Shown here: piece by piece, positions 25,722 to 38,949 of the stretch
Layout of the letters: every line of letters begins with the position of its first letter
How positions within the stretch are numbered: the first letter of the stretch is position 1
Assembly (NCBI GenBank): GCA_037957365.1
Contig: JARHVA010000397.1
Location: 4,217,001 to 4,281,000 of the forward strand
Direction of reading: 5' to 3'
Length of the DNA: 64,000 bases
DNA from: Torreya grandis
Lineage: Eukaryota; Streptophyta; Pinopsida; Cupressales; Taxaceae
The notes under the pieces: model-generated
Told to the model about the DNA's origin: nothing
Seen by the model: only the letters and a program-made list of their open reading frames with translations
Database searches by the model: none
Translations under genes and position numbers: made by a program

Positions 25722-25764
25722 TATAGGCCTTAGGATGGAACCAAGTTCCATCCCTAGGTCTATA
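25722..25764. repeat. Inverted repeat, 20-bp arms with 3-base loop
   Basis: TATAGGCCTTAGGATGGAAC, CAA, then the near-complement ending GGTCTATA. 17 of 20 positions pair, so it could form a tight hairpin. Function unknown; it may be the end of a foldback element. Confidence 0.6.
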
Positions 25765-27639
25765 AACCTAAAACCTAGGGTTTTTAGAGTAATTTTAGCC
25801 AAAGACCATCATTACACAAATTCAAGAAAGATGAATAAAAACCATAGTAAAAATGTATATTCTTGCCTTTCAATACTACTACCAATCATGTCTAAATATA
25901 ACTCAATAAAGACTGACCTGGTGATATGGTGTTCACCATATAAATGTGTGCATTGATATCCCTATTTTTACTCCTTCACCAAGATCTATGCCTTTATCCT
26001 TCTCTCCCATGATGATGATTTATTATTCTTCTTCATTTTCTATCTTATTATTTTTCTATCACCCATGTATGATTTATATGTCCTTGTAGTTCTCCTAAAA
26101 CCTTACAAGCTACACATCATGCAACTTCATTTCATCAATGTGCCACACATTTATTTTCTATTCAAATTTTAGTCAAGAGCTCCATATTCGGCCATGATAG
26201 TAGAAGAAACCCTTATCATTACAAATGGTGTGGTCAACTCCCTCAATCATAGTAATAAAAGAATAAAATAAAAACCCTAAATTCTTTACCTTTTTACTTC
26301 ATATCATATGACCATGATAATAACATCATAATATTAAGTATCATTTTTTCCTAACTTTATTGCCTTTCAACTTCATAATATATATGTTAATGGATGTAAA
26401 TGCCCATAACATCTAAATCTTCAAACTCCATTTAAATCAATTTGTTTTGGGAGTTTATTTACTCTTCACTTGTGCCAAAAAAAAGGGATAATAAGCAAAT
26501 AGTTAAATGAGATCAATTAATCAACTTAATAAGGTCAATAGTATTCCTATGTTATGCCACAAAAGCATAATGTGGCCAACTAAATTGAGATGCATAAATA
26601 ATAAAACTAGATGAATACACTCATGTCTTTATAAAATAAATGTAGTGAAGATTAACACAACATAGCAGGTTCTAATATATATTTAACGTACATATGAAAA
26701 TCATCTATTGCCAAATAACCAATGCAAGCAATATTCATTTTGTCAAGCAACTAGATATAATGTGTGCAAGTTTGATGGAAGTCTCTCAACCCCTTATAAT
26801 GATATCTACACCCCTTATATGATGATACTCTCCTTCTTAACTACCTATAAGGGAGGGACAATCCTGCAACCACCTCAATCAAAGAAATGGTAGTATGAGG
26901 TTATCACTATAATCAATATGTAAGCATCGATAAATTTCTAAATATAAAGAATCTACAAATAAAGTCAGTCATCATGATCATAAGGAATAGTATGACATAT
27001 GCAACTACTATTAAATGATAATACTAATCATGATACATAATATAACTTTCAACCAAACATCATATATATCTAGCTCAAACATGAAAAATTATAATAGAAA
27101 TCATTAGTCTCATATTCCACAATTAATGCTTAAATAGTTTTGTAGAGCAGTACTATATGTGACACCTATCACACAAGACCATATGTGCCACTTAGAGTTG
27201 GAAGATATTTTTTGAGATCCACAATGAGTGGAGGCTATAGAGGTGGAATTAGGGACTCTACCTGAGTAGGTGTTTCATGACCCCATGTTCAAACTAGAAG
27301 TAACACAATTAATATGCATGTTACATCATACAAGAAGGCTCAAGATAAGATATGCTATAACATGATGTGGTATGATATTAACCACCACAAAAGGAGACCA
27401 AAATTTTATGTTCTCTATGTAAACTCCCTCCCGATATAGACCATGATCACACCAGTCTAGTAGATCTACTATGCCCTAAATCTAAACCTTATAGAGTAAT
27501 TTGGAATATAATATGCTTTAGATCATGTGTATAGGTGAGAGCTCATTTGGAGTGCTTGATGGATTTTCAAGTTAGAGCAAAAGGTGTATTAGTTTTCTAC
27601 CATTCTATCAAGATGAGCATCTATTTAGTACTAAAAGGT
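25765..27639. other. Non-coding DNA
   Basis: No recognisable coding region in 1.9 kb. The part just before the gag remnant (about 27200-27640) is probably the leader of the same decayed element, but no LTR could be delimited. Confidence 0.4.
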
Positions 27640-28335
27640 CTATCTAATATAGATAATCATGGACTTTTCCCTCCTTAAGACCACACTTATAAGGGAGTTT
27701 GATGTCCCAAAGATGAAACATAAAGATGTTATCATGTTCAAAGACATCAAGTATGAGGCTTTAGAGACTGTACATGCCTATGATACAAAGTTTAATACCT
27801 TGGTCTCAAATAGCTTATATTCCCTCTACCCACTTGAGCATTTTCAATGATTTATTGGTAGACTTCTCTTACTGATTTAACAGTCTTTATTCATGATCGA
27901 TTTCTCTAAGCCTCGATAAACACTAAAATCCACACTCAAAGATGAAATTACATATCAAATAGATAAAGAAGTTAGATCGAGCTTGGAAATATAGGTTACA
28001 ATTATGAGATGGTAGTTACAACAAGTCCTGACTATGCAAATTATCAAAACAAAGGATAGTGATGGTGGCCCTAATAGATATGGTGTGTGTATGTGCTCAC
28101 ACATTCATAAGAAAAATATTATAAATGAAATGAGGAGTCTAGGTCATTATGTATGTTAACAAGGAGAAAGAGCAACACCATAAACCATAAAGAAGCATAC
28201 ACATAAAAATTGTACCAGGGCACAAGGTCAAAGCAAATAATGACCCTATCTACATTCATGATACAAGTGTGGATCACTGGATCATTTTTAGTGTGACTAC
28301 CCTACCCCTCATTTTTCATCTATTACTAGAAATGA
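27640..28335 (+). pseudogene. gag: Retrotransposon gag remnant
   Basis: An open stretch from about 27656 encodes SLLKTTLIREFDVPKMKH, YEALETVHAYDTKFNTLVS and YPLEHFQ. The same frame then continues past stops with IDFSKPRQ-like and KDEITYQIDKEVRSSLEI residues. A Cys/His segment (YKCGSLDHF, about 28262-28290) resembles a gag zinc knuckle that has lost a cysteine. The arrangement (helical core, linker, knuckle) fits the Retrotrans_gag family. It is unlike the gags of E0 to E3 in detail, so it is probably a different family. No flanking LTRs were found. Confidence 0.6.
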
Positions 28336-30400
28336 CATAAGGTCAATGAGTGTCTTAACCTCTATGTTAAGCTTATAGGATGGATTAATCCAAGGAATAT
28401 GGCCAAGAAGGCATGCCACACACATAAAGCCTCAAATAAATTTAGGGCTATATATATATGCCCTATCCAGAGAAACATGCGAGCACAACATAAGCATCTC
28501 TTCCCATGGACCAACCCTTATAACTAGTAGTCATAGTATAAATTGTTGTATGAGACTATACATATCATCTAGGCCTTGTGAAATGAGCTATAGTTGGCCT
28601 AAAGGAGGGAAGAACTACTTTAGGTAGAACTTTAGATGCTTAGAGCATTAGTAGATATCCCCTCCGATCGATGTGCTTACGAGTTTATAATGCTTAAGTT
28701 GATTAGGATTTAGTGCCTAGAAGTAGGTACTCCCATAAGACTCATAATAAGTTCCCCATGCATGAGGTATGGGCAAAGGAATACACCCTAAAGAATGATT
28801 ACTCAATAATCACCACAAAGCATGAAATACCTTCCATTGGCCTTACTCAAGATGCAACCAAGATATGACCTACATCAACACTGATTGAGATCAAATGTGT
28901 TGATTGGGTATGTGAATCCTATAAAGAACCTCATTGGGGATATATACAATGCACTTCAGCTTTACCCTTGATCTTGACCCATGGGAAAAACTAGTTCATA
29001 CCTTGAATGAACCATTAGTAGCAGATGGCCATGATCATGTAGTTATAGGGACACCACTTTTGAAGAATAAGATGGTGCCCTGTCTATTAGTGCCACTTTA
29101 GAACCACTAAATTTTCATCCCATCGATTGACCTCATGTTGTTTTTGTCCCTTCAGTTTAGATTATGAGACTTGAGATGCATGATTCACCATACGTACGTA
29201 AGGTTAGAAAGGTTCCCTAAATCATAAAGGAAGGACTAGCTAAAGTTTTTACTTCTATATAGAGGCCATCTGGGTAATGAATTAGCCTAGATTTATCTGA
29301 TGTCTTGACAACTACTCGGTAGCATGAGGTTAGGCCCCTCACCTACCAACACCTTATAAATTTGCAATTTTTTTTAACTTGGTATTAGGAGACCCTAGAG
29401 CCATCGTGTAATAAGGCATTCAATGCCATCTTGTAATAAAAATTTCTTAGCCATTATTCTGCCCATTTTAATTGGCAATAAAAGTTATTTTTGGTAATAA
29501 GATGTGTTCACCTCTTAATATCCATTTGGGCGAGTTGAGTAGGGACTTTATATGGATAGTCCCCATGCTACACATATAATTATCTTTTGTAAGGTTGGGA
29601 GAAACATAAAATTAGATAAGGCAGTTTCACACCACCAAAAATAAAGTTTGTAGTGGCATCCAGATAAACACATCTCAACATAGTACTGAAATATAGGACC
29701 ATATGTTGATTGTAATGTGGATTAAGAAATGGTGTTAAGAAGAGGATAAGAAAGGTTTATGATGAATATATTTGGAAAGAAAGTGTACACAAGGAGATGT
29801 TGAGAAGCACATGAAAGGAATAATAGCTTGTGAAAAGAGTTGGCATGTTGACCAAGTCAAAGAGTTGAACAAGAAAGGTTAGGGGTTACATTAGTATATA
29901 AGGACAAGGTATAACTAGTTATCCATCTTGATATAGGATGAACAATGGAATTGAGATGATGTACACAAGGATTGACATGATCTAATGCCTAGTCTAGATT
30001 TATTATTGTCAAAGTTGAGCGGTGAGGGAAGTGACTTAGCTAGGGAAAGATAAACATGAGAAGGATTGATGTATGTGAAATATCTACCACCTATAAATTT
30101 TTTAAATATAAATCATGCCTTATATAGGCTATCATATGAATTAGGTAAAAATAGGTGTTAGTATGGACAGTTGTCAACTATCAACTAAATCAGCCAGTCA
30201 ATCTTTTTGCACCTCTATATATGATTAGATGGATGACCCATGGTATAACTTGCCAAATTAGGAGCAAAAGTGAAAAATACCACTAAGAACTTAAAAAGGT
30301 AGCTTTGAGAGGCTTTCTACCATTGAGATAGTATTTAAAGTTGAAGAGATAGGATGAATGAATAAATAAAACCAAAAATATCAAAGCTTTATAGGTTGGA
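28336..30400. other. Decayed retroelement or non-coding DNA
   Basis: Probably the remains of pol downstream of the gag remnant, but no catalytic motif (DSG, YLDD or DDE) survives in any frame I read. About 29395-29510 has paired 'ggcattcaatgcc' and 'gtaataa(a)' strings typical of untranslated repeat DNA. Confidence 0.35.
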
Positions 30401-32479
30401 TAGGAGGAACTAGAGCCAAGGAGCCAAAAAGACCACACTACCAATGGATATTACTCAATTGATTTTAAGGAGGATGCATAATAGAAGATCCTCTTTTTAT
30501 CAAGATACCACTGGAAAAATGGAGACCTGTAGGTAGGAGGAGGAGAAAGAAGGATCCCATCAGCTGAAGGGAAAGAGTTGAGTGAAAGATGACTCAGAAT
30601 AGAGTCATGGGCCTCCATCATGTACAAATGAGTAAAGGATAAATAACACCAAATAAGACACAAATTTTTAAGGAGGAACCTATGGTGAACCCACCCTAGA
30701 TCAAACCACAAAATAACTACATAACTCAATACCAATAGGAATTGGTAGCATGATAGGCCTAACTAACACACACTAGAGAAACATATCTAGAAGCTAGAAA
30801 AAACTTTAAAGAATGGATACAATGGTGAGGCATAGTATGGGGAAGAAAAAATTCCCCATTACCATTCCAGGTAGTTTCTCGTTAGGCCTATTTGAGGTTC
30901 AGATGAAGTCACAATTGGTTATTCTAAGATCAAATTGTTTGAGACTTATCTCCTTAACCTATCAGCTCTACTCGATAGATGAAGCCCCTCACATGTAATG
31001 AAAATCATAGCGGATGACGTTTACTCATCTAGACCCAAATATATTAGCTTTGTTAGGTGATAGAGGTTATTTAACAAGCTCTTATAAATAAAAGGGAATA
31101 GGGTGAATATAGGGTACTTGGGTACCCAAGAGAAGATGGTAGGAGGAGCCATCAGGGGATCAAGGTGACAATAATGTAGCACAATGCAAAATGTTGGGTT
31201 ATATTGAAGGAAACTTAGATGTTGTTTGGTGATTTAGAATGTAAAGGACAAGGCACTGTTGCACACCTTAAAAAATTTTAGTCACTAGGAAATGAGGTAT
31301 TAAGCCATACACTAATCTCATGGTGCATCAACCTATAAAAAGGACTGATAAGAGAGATATGAGAATGAATCCCTAGGGTAGGGTTGAGGTCAATTTGGGA
31401 AGGCATACAGACATGCCACCAAAAATAAGGTAAGCATCTCATAAAGAGTCACATAGAAATGGCTTGTAAAACTATGCAGTCTTAGATGTAGCAGTTACTT
31501 ATGAAAAAAATTCAAGGGTAGATGGATTGCATAAGGAAGGCAAGTAAAAGAATAAATCATTGTCCTGGGATAAACAACTAGTTTAGTGTGGGGAATTATT
31601 GACCCAAAAATCAACTAAGTATTAGATAAGTGCACACTTGCACACTTTAGGTGAGTTCAACACTACTAGTCAAGAGGCACACGTAATCCAAACCACATAA
31701 CTTACATACCCACTTTAAATATAATTTCTAGTAAAGAAGGTGTCAACTATTAGAACTGTGATAATGTGTGCTACATAAAAAATTGGTAGGATCTAGGGAG
31801 AATCAATTATGTGGACCCAAGAACCATAGAGGGAATTTTGAGGGAAAGTGATAAGAGGATTGTTTGGATGTATATCTTGACATGGAGTTATGGTGTTACA
31901 ATGGTGGATGATGTGGTAGTTGTCCTTAGTCTAAGTTGGAATTTAAAATATAGGATTGGGTGGTAAAGGATTAGGAGAGGAAGAGAATTAAGTGGAGAAG
32001 CTATCAGTCAAACATAGAGAAGCCAATCAGTGAAGCATAAACAAAGAGCAACAAATAATAGAGAGCAAGAGCCAATAAACCACAATAGAGAGAAGAAGAG
32101 TATAACATTGCTGTTAGATTATACTAGGGAGAGATAAGAGTTTTGAGTAAGCTCAAGTTTGTAGAATGAGAGCACGTGGTGTGATGTATGAAATAATTTG
32201 TTCCTTTATATTCAATAGAGTGGTTTTAATAAAGAGAATATATTGAATACTTGTTTGTTGTATGATTATCTAATAGTATTTATGTGTTCCCAAATTTATC
32301 TAGTTATCTCCCTCTCTCACTCCTCTTGAACATTTCTCTCCCATTACACACAATAATCATGACCCCAACCCATATCCTTCATTCCTTCACACCTCAAGTG
32401 AGCTTACATGATTTTTTTTCTTGTGTGATATGCCAGTGTGGAAAAAGGTTTAAGGTATGTTGAGATAGAATCGTACAAA
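30401..32479. other. Non-coding repeat debris
   Basis: No gene recognised. About 31540-31630 ('aacaactagtttagtgtgggg') resembles 59150-59210 ('acaactaattttgtgtggga'), so it shares a repeat with the insertion at 58642-59390. About 32380-32480 resembles the last 100 bases of an L unit. Confidence 0.4.
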
Positions 32480-33009
32480 ATTTTGGTTCCATTGATAGAA
32501 CAAGGAAAAATTTATTACTACAGTGGTACAGAATGGAGGAGAGATCATGGACATGTAGTTAAATAGGCCCCTCTAAATATGAGTAGCACAGAGGGTAGAA
32601 GGAAAAATGTGCATGGCTTCTGAAAGGTAGTAGAGAAAAAGAAACTTTTAGCATGATGAAACTAGATAAACATGAGCCCAAGAGGCATGAGAATAATTTG
32701 ATTTAATAGATAGTGATGTCCAAAAAGGACCTTGGGTAGAGGGGAGAGTTTAAATTTGTAAGTGTCATGAGGACCCACATAGTATGAGGATGACATGAGT
32801 GATATTATCGTGTAGAGGATGTACACTTGATTGATGTAAAAATGTGGATCACTGAGTTAGAGTGAAATCTAAAAACTGAAGCTGAAACACTTGAAGTGGA
32901 GGACATTTGGGAATAAACTATCAGATGAATGCCTATTTTCATTTCTACTTTAATTGCATGTTTTTGCATGTAATTATTTATGTAAAAAGTAATTATTTGC
33001 CAAATTATA
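32480..33009 (+). repeat. I unit of the L/I array, copy 1
   Basis: Starts 'attttggttccattgatag' and aligns with 56770-57300 and 58085-58600. Shared landmarks are 'ttactacagtggta', 'agcatgatgaaactagata', 'aaaaggac' and 'gatgtaaaaatgtg'. No open frame is conserved. Confidence 0.65.
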
Positions 33010-33526
33010 ATAAGGCATTATTTTCCAAGTTGTGATCAAGATTTTTATGCCATTTATTTATTGATAAAACGTAAATGATATAATTTATTAGCGTAATTTA
33101 TGGAAAATAAATGACATAAGTTATGACCGATGACTTGATTCTGATAGATAACTAGGAAGTAGTGAAGGATGTTGAGGTAACTAACCTTTAGTAAAGCACA
33201 CATTTTACTACCAAATGGTTAAGAAAGGCATTAACTATAACTAATCTACCCAGTGACATGTAAGGCTATTTGGAGCCCTATAAAAGGAAGGCACTAAAAA
33301 TATATATGTGGCAAAAGGTGTAAGGCCCAAATATGGGGGTTAAAAAGTGATAAAGAGGTGCTACAAAATTATTAGAGAGTAGATAGGTTACAATTGATTC
33401 TAGTGCCTTTGAGCATGTTTCAATCCATATAAGCTTGAGTTGATAAGTAATGGAATGATGTTGTATCCTTGTTATAACTGTATAATATTATTAGATGTAA
33501 CCCCATTGGTAGGTTAGTGTACTTAT
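33010..33526 (+). repeat. L unit, first half (split by E2)
   Basis: Aligns with the first two thirds of the L unit at 57300-58085, including the TATA-like 'ccctataaaaggaag' at about 33276, and stops at 'gtacttat'. It resumes at 56485, after E2. The last five bases (33522-33526, CTTAT) are the left target duplication of E2. Confidence 0.75.
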
Positions 33527-35498
33527 TATTGACCATCTTTACCATAGGCCAAAATGGGTCAACCCCCTATAATAAAAATCTTGTATAAGTGATTTTTATA
33601 ATTTCATAGGACATGACTGTAGTTTAATTGATGAAATTTCATATGCTATTCTAGATTTGGTCATAGTCTAGCTTGGTTCTTGTGTCATTTGGTGTCTTAA
33701 GGGTCATTTTAGGGTGATATATGCAAGTGTCAGGTCTTCATGGTGATAAATGTAAGACAAGATCATGGGAAGGGTTCCCACAGGCCTCAAGGAGTCCATT
33801 CAGAGATGTTAAAGTTTATGAACAAACTTTGTGAAGCCAGACCATCATCAAGACTTAACATAAAAACTAGAATGGAACAACTTGCTTGTTTATTTTTAGA
33901 AATTCTAAAAATGCCTTGCGTGACCATTAGATCATGCATTAAAAATTTCCTTAGGGCCAAGATCATGCTCTACAAATTTCATATGTTGATGAGCTTTCTA
34001 TCTCAAGATCTAAGCCTTAAAAGTTTAGTTTGCTGAGTCTAAGGAGCCATGTCATTTGGGACATCATCTAGGAATGAATGAACTAGATATTTCGTGATTT
34101 ATCTATCTTCACTTAGGAAGCTCCTATGAGTTAAAGGATTGTAGCACTAGGTAGTTCTTTATGCTAAGAACATGATCTAAAATTTTCAAGTTCACATGAG
34201 ATTTTTGGCTCAATTTATAAGCTTCTAAAGATGGACCTGAAACATAAGACATTTGCATTAACATGAAATTTAAGCTTGAGAAAAACAAATCCTTTTGAGC
34301 TTAAATTTAATGGTCATGTGAATGTCTATGATAGTCGCATGAATGTCATTTGATGGGAGCATGGATGTTAATTTTAAGCTCATGAAATAGCCATTAGTTT
34401 TCTAATAGTGGGTCCCAACAGATCTAATAGTTCACATTGAATCGTACATCTCGATTTAATGGTGTGAGATGAGTCAAAAAATCAAAGAGATCAAGAGATT
34501 GACATCTGGCATAAGTGCATGAGGCTGACAGATTGATAATGGATCCTGAAATCAAATACGGGGCTACCATGTGGCATAAGCTTGGATAGAGTTGACAAGT
34601 CAAGGTAAGATCAACAAATTGCAATCATTTATACTGAGTAGGACCAATTGTGCAAGATGGGTCAATATGTCAATAGGTTGAGTTAGGTATCGATGACAAA
34701 TGAAATTAAAGGTTGAAAAGCTAAGGGACTTTAAGGAGATCAAACACATGACCAAGGTCGAACTGGGGTAAGCTTTTCAAAGGGCACATACCACCATTAG
34801 AGATCAATAAAATGCCATGAAGTGGGCATAATGATGTAATCAGGTGATTAAGAACATATAAGGATGCCATTAAATATCAATATGAACCTCTGGTTCATAG
34901 ATTTATTACATACAGGGTCCATCTTTTAAAGGTTACAACATTGTTTGGTGATCGTGTTCACCATTATTAAAAGAAGGGTCCATGTATCTATAAATTCTCA
35001 GTTCTGATAGTGACATAATGGATCTATGTGGAATTTATAGGAACCAGGCATCGAGTAGAGTGTCATAATATAATGACTATAGGAAAACTAATAGTCTGAG
35101 ATTGGTTTTTCATCTATAGTGGACCCATGAGCATGGGGTCAAGTTTGAGCATGATCTAGTTGAAACAAGAGCTTGTAATACAAAGGATTCCATGAAGACA
35201 TACATGTATACCCCAATGGTTTCATCTCTAGGACCAACTACATTATATGGACCCTTTTCTCCACTGTGCACACCATGATAACCCTATTTAGAGTGGTTAG
35301 CACCAAGACAAATTTATAAAAGATGGATCTAATTGTTCTAACTGCATCGATGCTAGAACTTAGCTCAAAACCACTTGATCCTATCATTGTAATAGTATGA
35401 AGCATGAGCAAAGGAATAATGAAATATTTTAATTGATTGAGATGAACTACATCAATCAAGAAGTTTCAAAGCATCACACTGGTAGAGGTAGTTGTAAC
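33527..35498 (+). repeat. E2 5' LTR, first part
   Basis: Aligns with 53592-55545 of the 3' LTR. Shared landmarks are 'ccaaaatgggtcaacccc', 'cttgtgtcatttggtgtctta', 'gtcaatatgtcaa.aggttga' and 'gcataatgatgtaatcagg'. Interrupted by E1 after GTAAC (35494-35498). Confidence 0.85.
35494..35498. repeat. E1 target-site duplication, left
   Basis: GTAAC, identical to 45390-45394 on the far side of E1. Confidence 0.9.
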
Positions 35499-37350
35499 TG
35501 TTGGTTGATTATTTTGTCTATCAGCGTACTAGTAAACAAAATAGGTCTTATCAGCCAAAGCAAGAAGATTAGTCATCATAATGTGTAAGTTTATAACATC
35601 AGAAGGAGACTTCTCTCTCCTCTCATCAAGGGGAGGTTCCCTGTGGATATGCTATGTATATATATAAACAGAAAATAGTACTCAAGGGTAGGACCAAACA
35701 TCCATCTCTCTTTCTTCAGAGATGATGTATACAAAACAAAGGAATAACTCAAGAGAATGACAGACATCATTACTCTTCTTTCAGAAGAACTATTCAACCA
35801 ACCACAAGAATACTCCTGGAAATAAAAGCAGAATATGACTAAAGTATGGTAACCAACAAATCAAGACACAACGCAAAGTCTGCACATGAAATACTCAAGA
35901 GTGATATACAAAGAACAATGAAAGCTCAAAGTCTTTCCAAAGTTCTTTACACAGGAATGAAAATACAAACACACTGAAGGCAGCTATGGGGGCACAAAGT
36001 CTCTCCACAGTTGATTCTCCAGGACACCTTCTTGACAAATTAACTAATTCTGCTTATTAAATCAATGAAACAAATAAGATATCACAGCATAAAGTCTAAA
36101 AAAGTCCCTTGTTTTCATTAACAAAATATGATAAACAGACTGAGCACAAAGTCTCAATGATGCCTCTCAATTTTGGCAGAGTTTCGTTCAGATTATCAAA
36201 AAGAAGATCCTTATTACAATCAAGAAAAGTCCCTTATATAGTCTCTTCAAAAGGACTTAGGGACCAAATAATACATCAATTTGCATTGAAATCTGTTAAG
36301 GAGACACACTGGAACTTAGGGGCACTTGTCCCTTTTGATTTTATCAATGTAAGGAAATAAGTCACGCTTATTGAAAGTTTGTACTTCCAGTGTTCCATCT
36401 GGCAATTTAATGTTATCTTCATTGTTCCTCCTTCTTCGGCCAATTGAATCAGGTCCTGGATTTAAATTGCTATTCTGTTTCTTCCCTGATTTTTGCTAGT
36501 CTTGGCCTTGAAAATTGTGAATGTATTATGTGCTGTATGTTCATCAACGGCTATTTTACTGTCCCTGAAATTGACGTCTTCCTGCCCATCACTGTGTTTT
36601 CAACAGCTAGTTGACTGTGTTGAATTTGACGTGCTCGGGCACGTCATCCCTTGGTCTTCTTTTATCTTCCACTTGGCACTTTTCAAGACTACACTTTACC
36701 CTTTCAGGCCTTGAGAAATGGTCCTTCAGCTTTTGTTAACCCATCGTAAATTTCCCCCAGGATTTTATCTCGGGCCATTGGCTTTGAACATACATGCGGA
36801 CATTTTCCCCGGGACATTAGCTATTTTCCTTTGAAAGCTCTTAGTGGGTAATTCTGCAGAAAAATTCCCGTGGACAAAAAGTATGGGGAAAATTCCCATG
36901 GGCTTTTTGACAAGTCTTTGAAAAAAGTCTTCGAACCAACCGAATGATGCTTTGGTCGGTGAAGTGTCCTCCACAAGGACACTTGTTCTACAAAAAAGTA
37001 CTTTTAGATTTGAACTGACCCTTTGAACCTTTTGATGAACCTTTGTTGAACTGGTTCAAAGGTTCAATGAAGCACCCCAAGCCCTTGTTGTTGAACTACT
37101 GGTGTTTGCTGATGAAGATTTTCAATTGAACCAAAACTTTGAACCAATCCCAAAAAATGAACAAATGTTAAAAACCAATTCTTTTGACTGAAAACCGCTT
37201 GAAGAGTCCATAGACTTTTTGAGAAGCTCTGAAAATGAAAATCTGAATATCTAAGACAAAATTTTTAAATGGAAGACATTATTTTGGTTTGGAGAACCAA
37301 AATAATTCAAATGTTGTTCCAAAAATAGCTGTTATTTTTAGGAGACAACA
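35499..37350 (-). repeat. E1 3' LTR
   Basis: TGTTGGTTG at the low-coordinate end and GGAGACAACA at the high end. It aligns over its whole length with 43548-45389. On the minus strand it lies downstream of integrase, so it is the 3' LTR. A cluster of GAAC/GTTC motifs lies at 37010-37170 within U3. An open frame at 36765-36974 is chance. Confidence 0.93.
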
Positions 37351-37556
37351 GCTAGCTCCAGTTGGGGAACTTCTGTCAATTACAAAATGAATTGGAAGGA
37401 GTAGAATTAAGAATCTCCAATGTCTTCAAGTGTACCATTTGGATTTGGAGTCATGCTTTCCAGAAATGAAAGGCAACAAGGATGAAAACAAACAAAACAA
37501 AACATAAATTAAAACTATACAAATATACATATATACAAAGGCAATGATCTGATACT
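37351..37556 (-). other. E1 3' untranslated segment
   Basis: 206 bases between the polyprotein stop and the 3' LTR. No convincing polypurine tract is visible; the best candidate is the 'aactggagctagc' stretch next to the LTR. Confidence 0.5.
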
Positions 37557-38906
37557 TCAAGAATTGAAGTGTTTCAGATGCTGCCCATTATGGGGCAGAG
37601 AAGGGAGTGTGCCGTCTTGGCATTTCAACAAAAAACTATTTTCCCCCATGTGTTGATGAATTGTGAATGGACCTCTCCAAAGAGAGTCAAACTTTCCATG
37701 CTTCCCTTTTGGCTCTCTTCTTTTGTCCCACATCAAGACTTTATCCCCAATCTAAAAATCACGATTTCTAGCTTTCTGATCAAAAAGTTTCTTTATCAGA
37801 TTTTGATGAACAACAATTCTATCCGCCACCATGGTTATTTGTTCTTTCAGTTGAGTCAAGTACATGATTCTTTTGTCCAGAGAACTCTCATATGTCTGAT
37901 CTTCAATAGCCTTCACCAATTTCAAAGCTGGTAACTCTAAAGTGATTGGTATCTCTGCATTAATACCATAGAGAAGTTGAAAATGAGACATACCAATTGC
38001 CCTTTTTGGCGTGATCCTATCAGCCCATAGAGCGTCTACCAATGCTTTGTGCCACGTCATTTGATTATCATCTACAAGTTTCTTGATAATAGTTACCAAA
38101 TTTTTATTACTGGACTCAGCTTGTCCATTTTCTTGCAAAAAATAATCAAAAGAATGAGAAAGTGTAATTCCATAATCAAAACAAAATTGCGTGATATCTT
38201 GAGAGGTAAAACAAGCTGCATTATCAGTAGCAATTTTAAGTGGGACTCCAAATCTGAAAATGATGTTCTCTTTCAAGAAATTGCATACAACTTCTGAGCT
38301 AGCATGCTTTGTCGAGATTGCTTCTACCCACTTAGTGAAATAATCAGTTGCTGCAAGGACATAATCATGTCCAACACTTGATGATGGATTTATTGTCCCA
38401 ATAAAATTGAGTCCCCACTGCTGGAAAGGTTCTTCTATGATTACTGGCTTAAGAGGCAGAACAGCCAACTTGGGTCTTCCAACAAATTGCTGGAAAAGTT
38501 CACATTTCCTTACCCATTTATGTGCATCTTGAAAAAGAGTCGGCCAATAATATCTGGCTCTCAAAATTTTGTGAGCAGTCACTGGAGCAAAAAAATGTCC
38601 TCCACAAGCTAGATCATGGAAAGATTTCAAGAGCTGGGTCTATTTTTTTTTGTCTACAAAGCGAAGAAAAACTCCATCTATGTTTCTTTTGTACAGGCCG
38701 TTATCCCAAAGAACAAAATTGGCAGCTTTCAATCTGATAGTTCTCCTTTCTTTGTATGACAAATGAGCAGGACATTCTCCATAAGTCAAAAAATAGGCAA
38801 TATTTGAATACCGTTCATTAGTAGTAGAAACAAAAAGAACTGTTGGCATATTATCTACTTCCACTTCTTTAAGTTGTGTATCTTTTGGCTTATTGTCAGC
38901 CATCAA
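37557..38906 (-). pseudogene. int: E1 integrase
   Basis: Inserts the cDNA into the genome. The HHCC-like zinc module lies at about 38630-38500 (FHD, CGGHF, then KCELFQQ): the second cysteine is replaced by phenylalanine. The catalytic core has all three acidic residues: Asp in ATDYFTKW, Asp in ATDNAACF and Glu in GQAESSNK (about 38330-38090). After an in-frame TAG (37752-37754) the same frame continues through a GPF-type C-terminal module (LWRGPF, about 37645) to the final TGA at 37557-37559 (end LKHFNS). Another TAG lies at 38640-38642. Apart from the cysteine loss and the stops it is complete. Confidence 0.92.
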
Positions 38907-38949
38907 TTGACAAAGACCTTTACCTCTGACCAGCTTTGTTGGCTTGATA

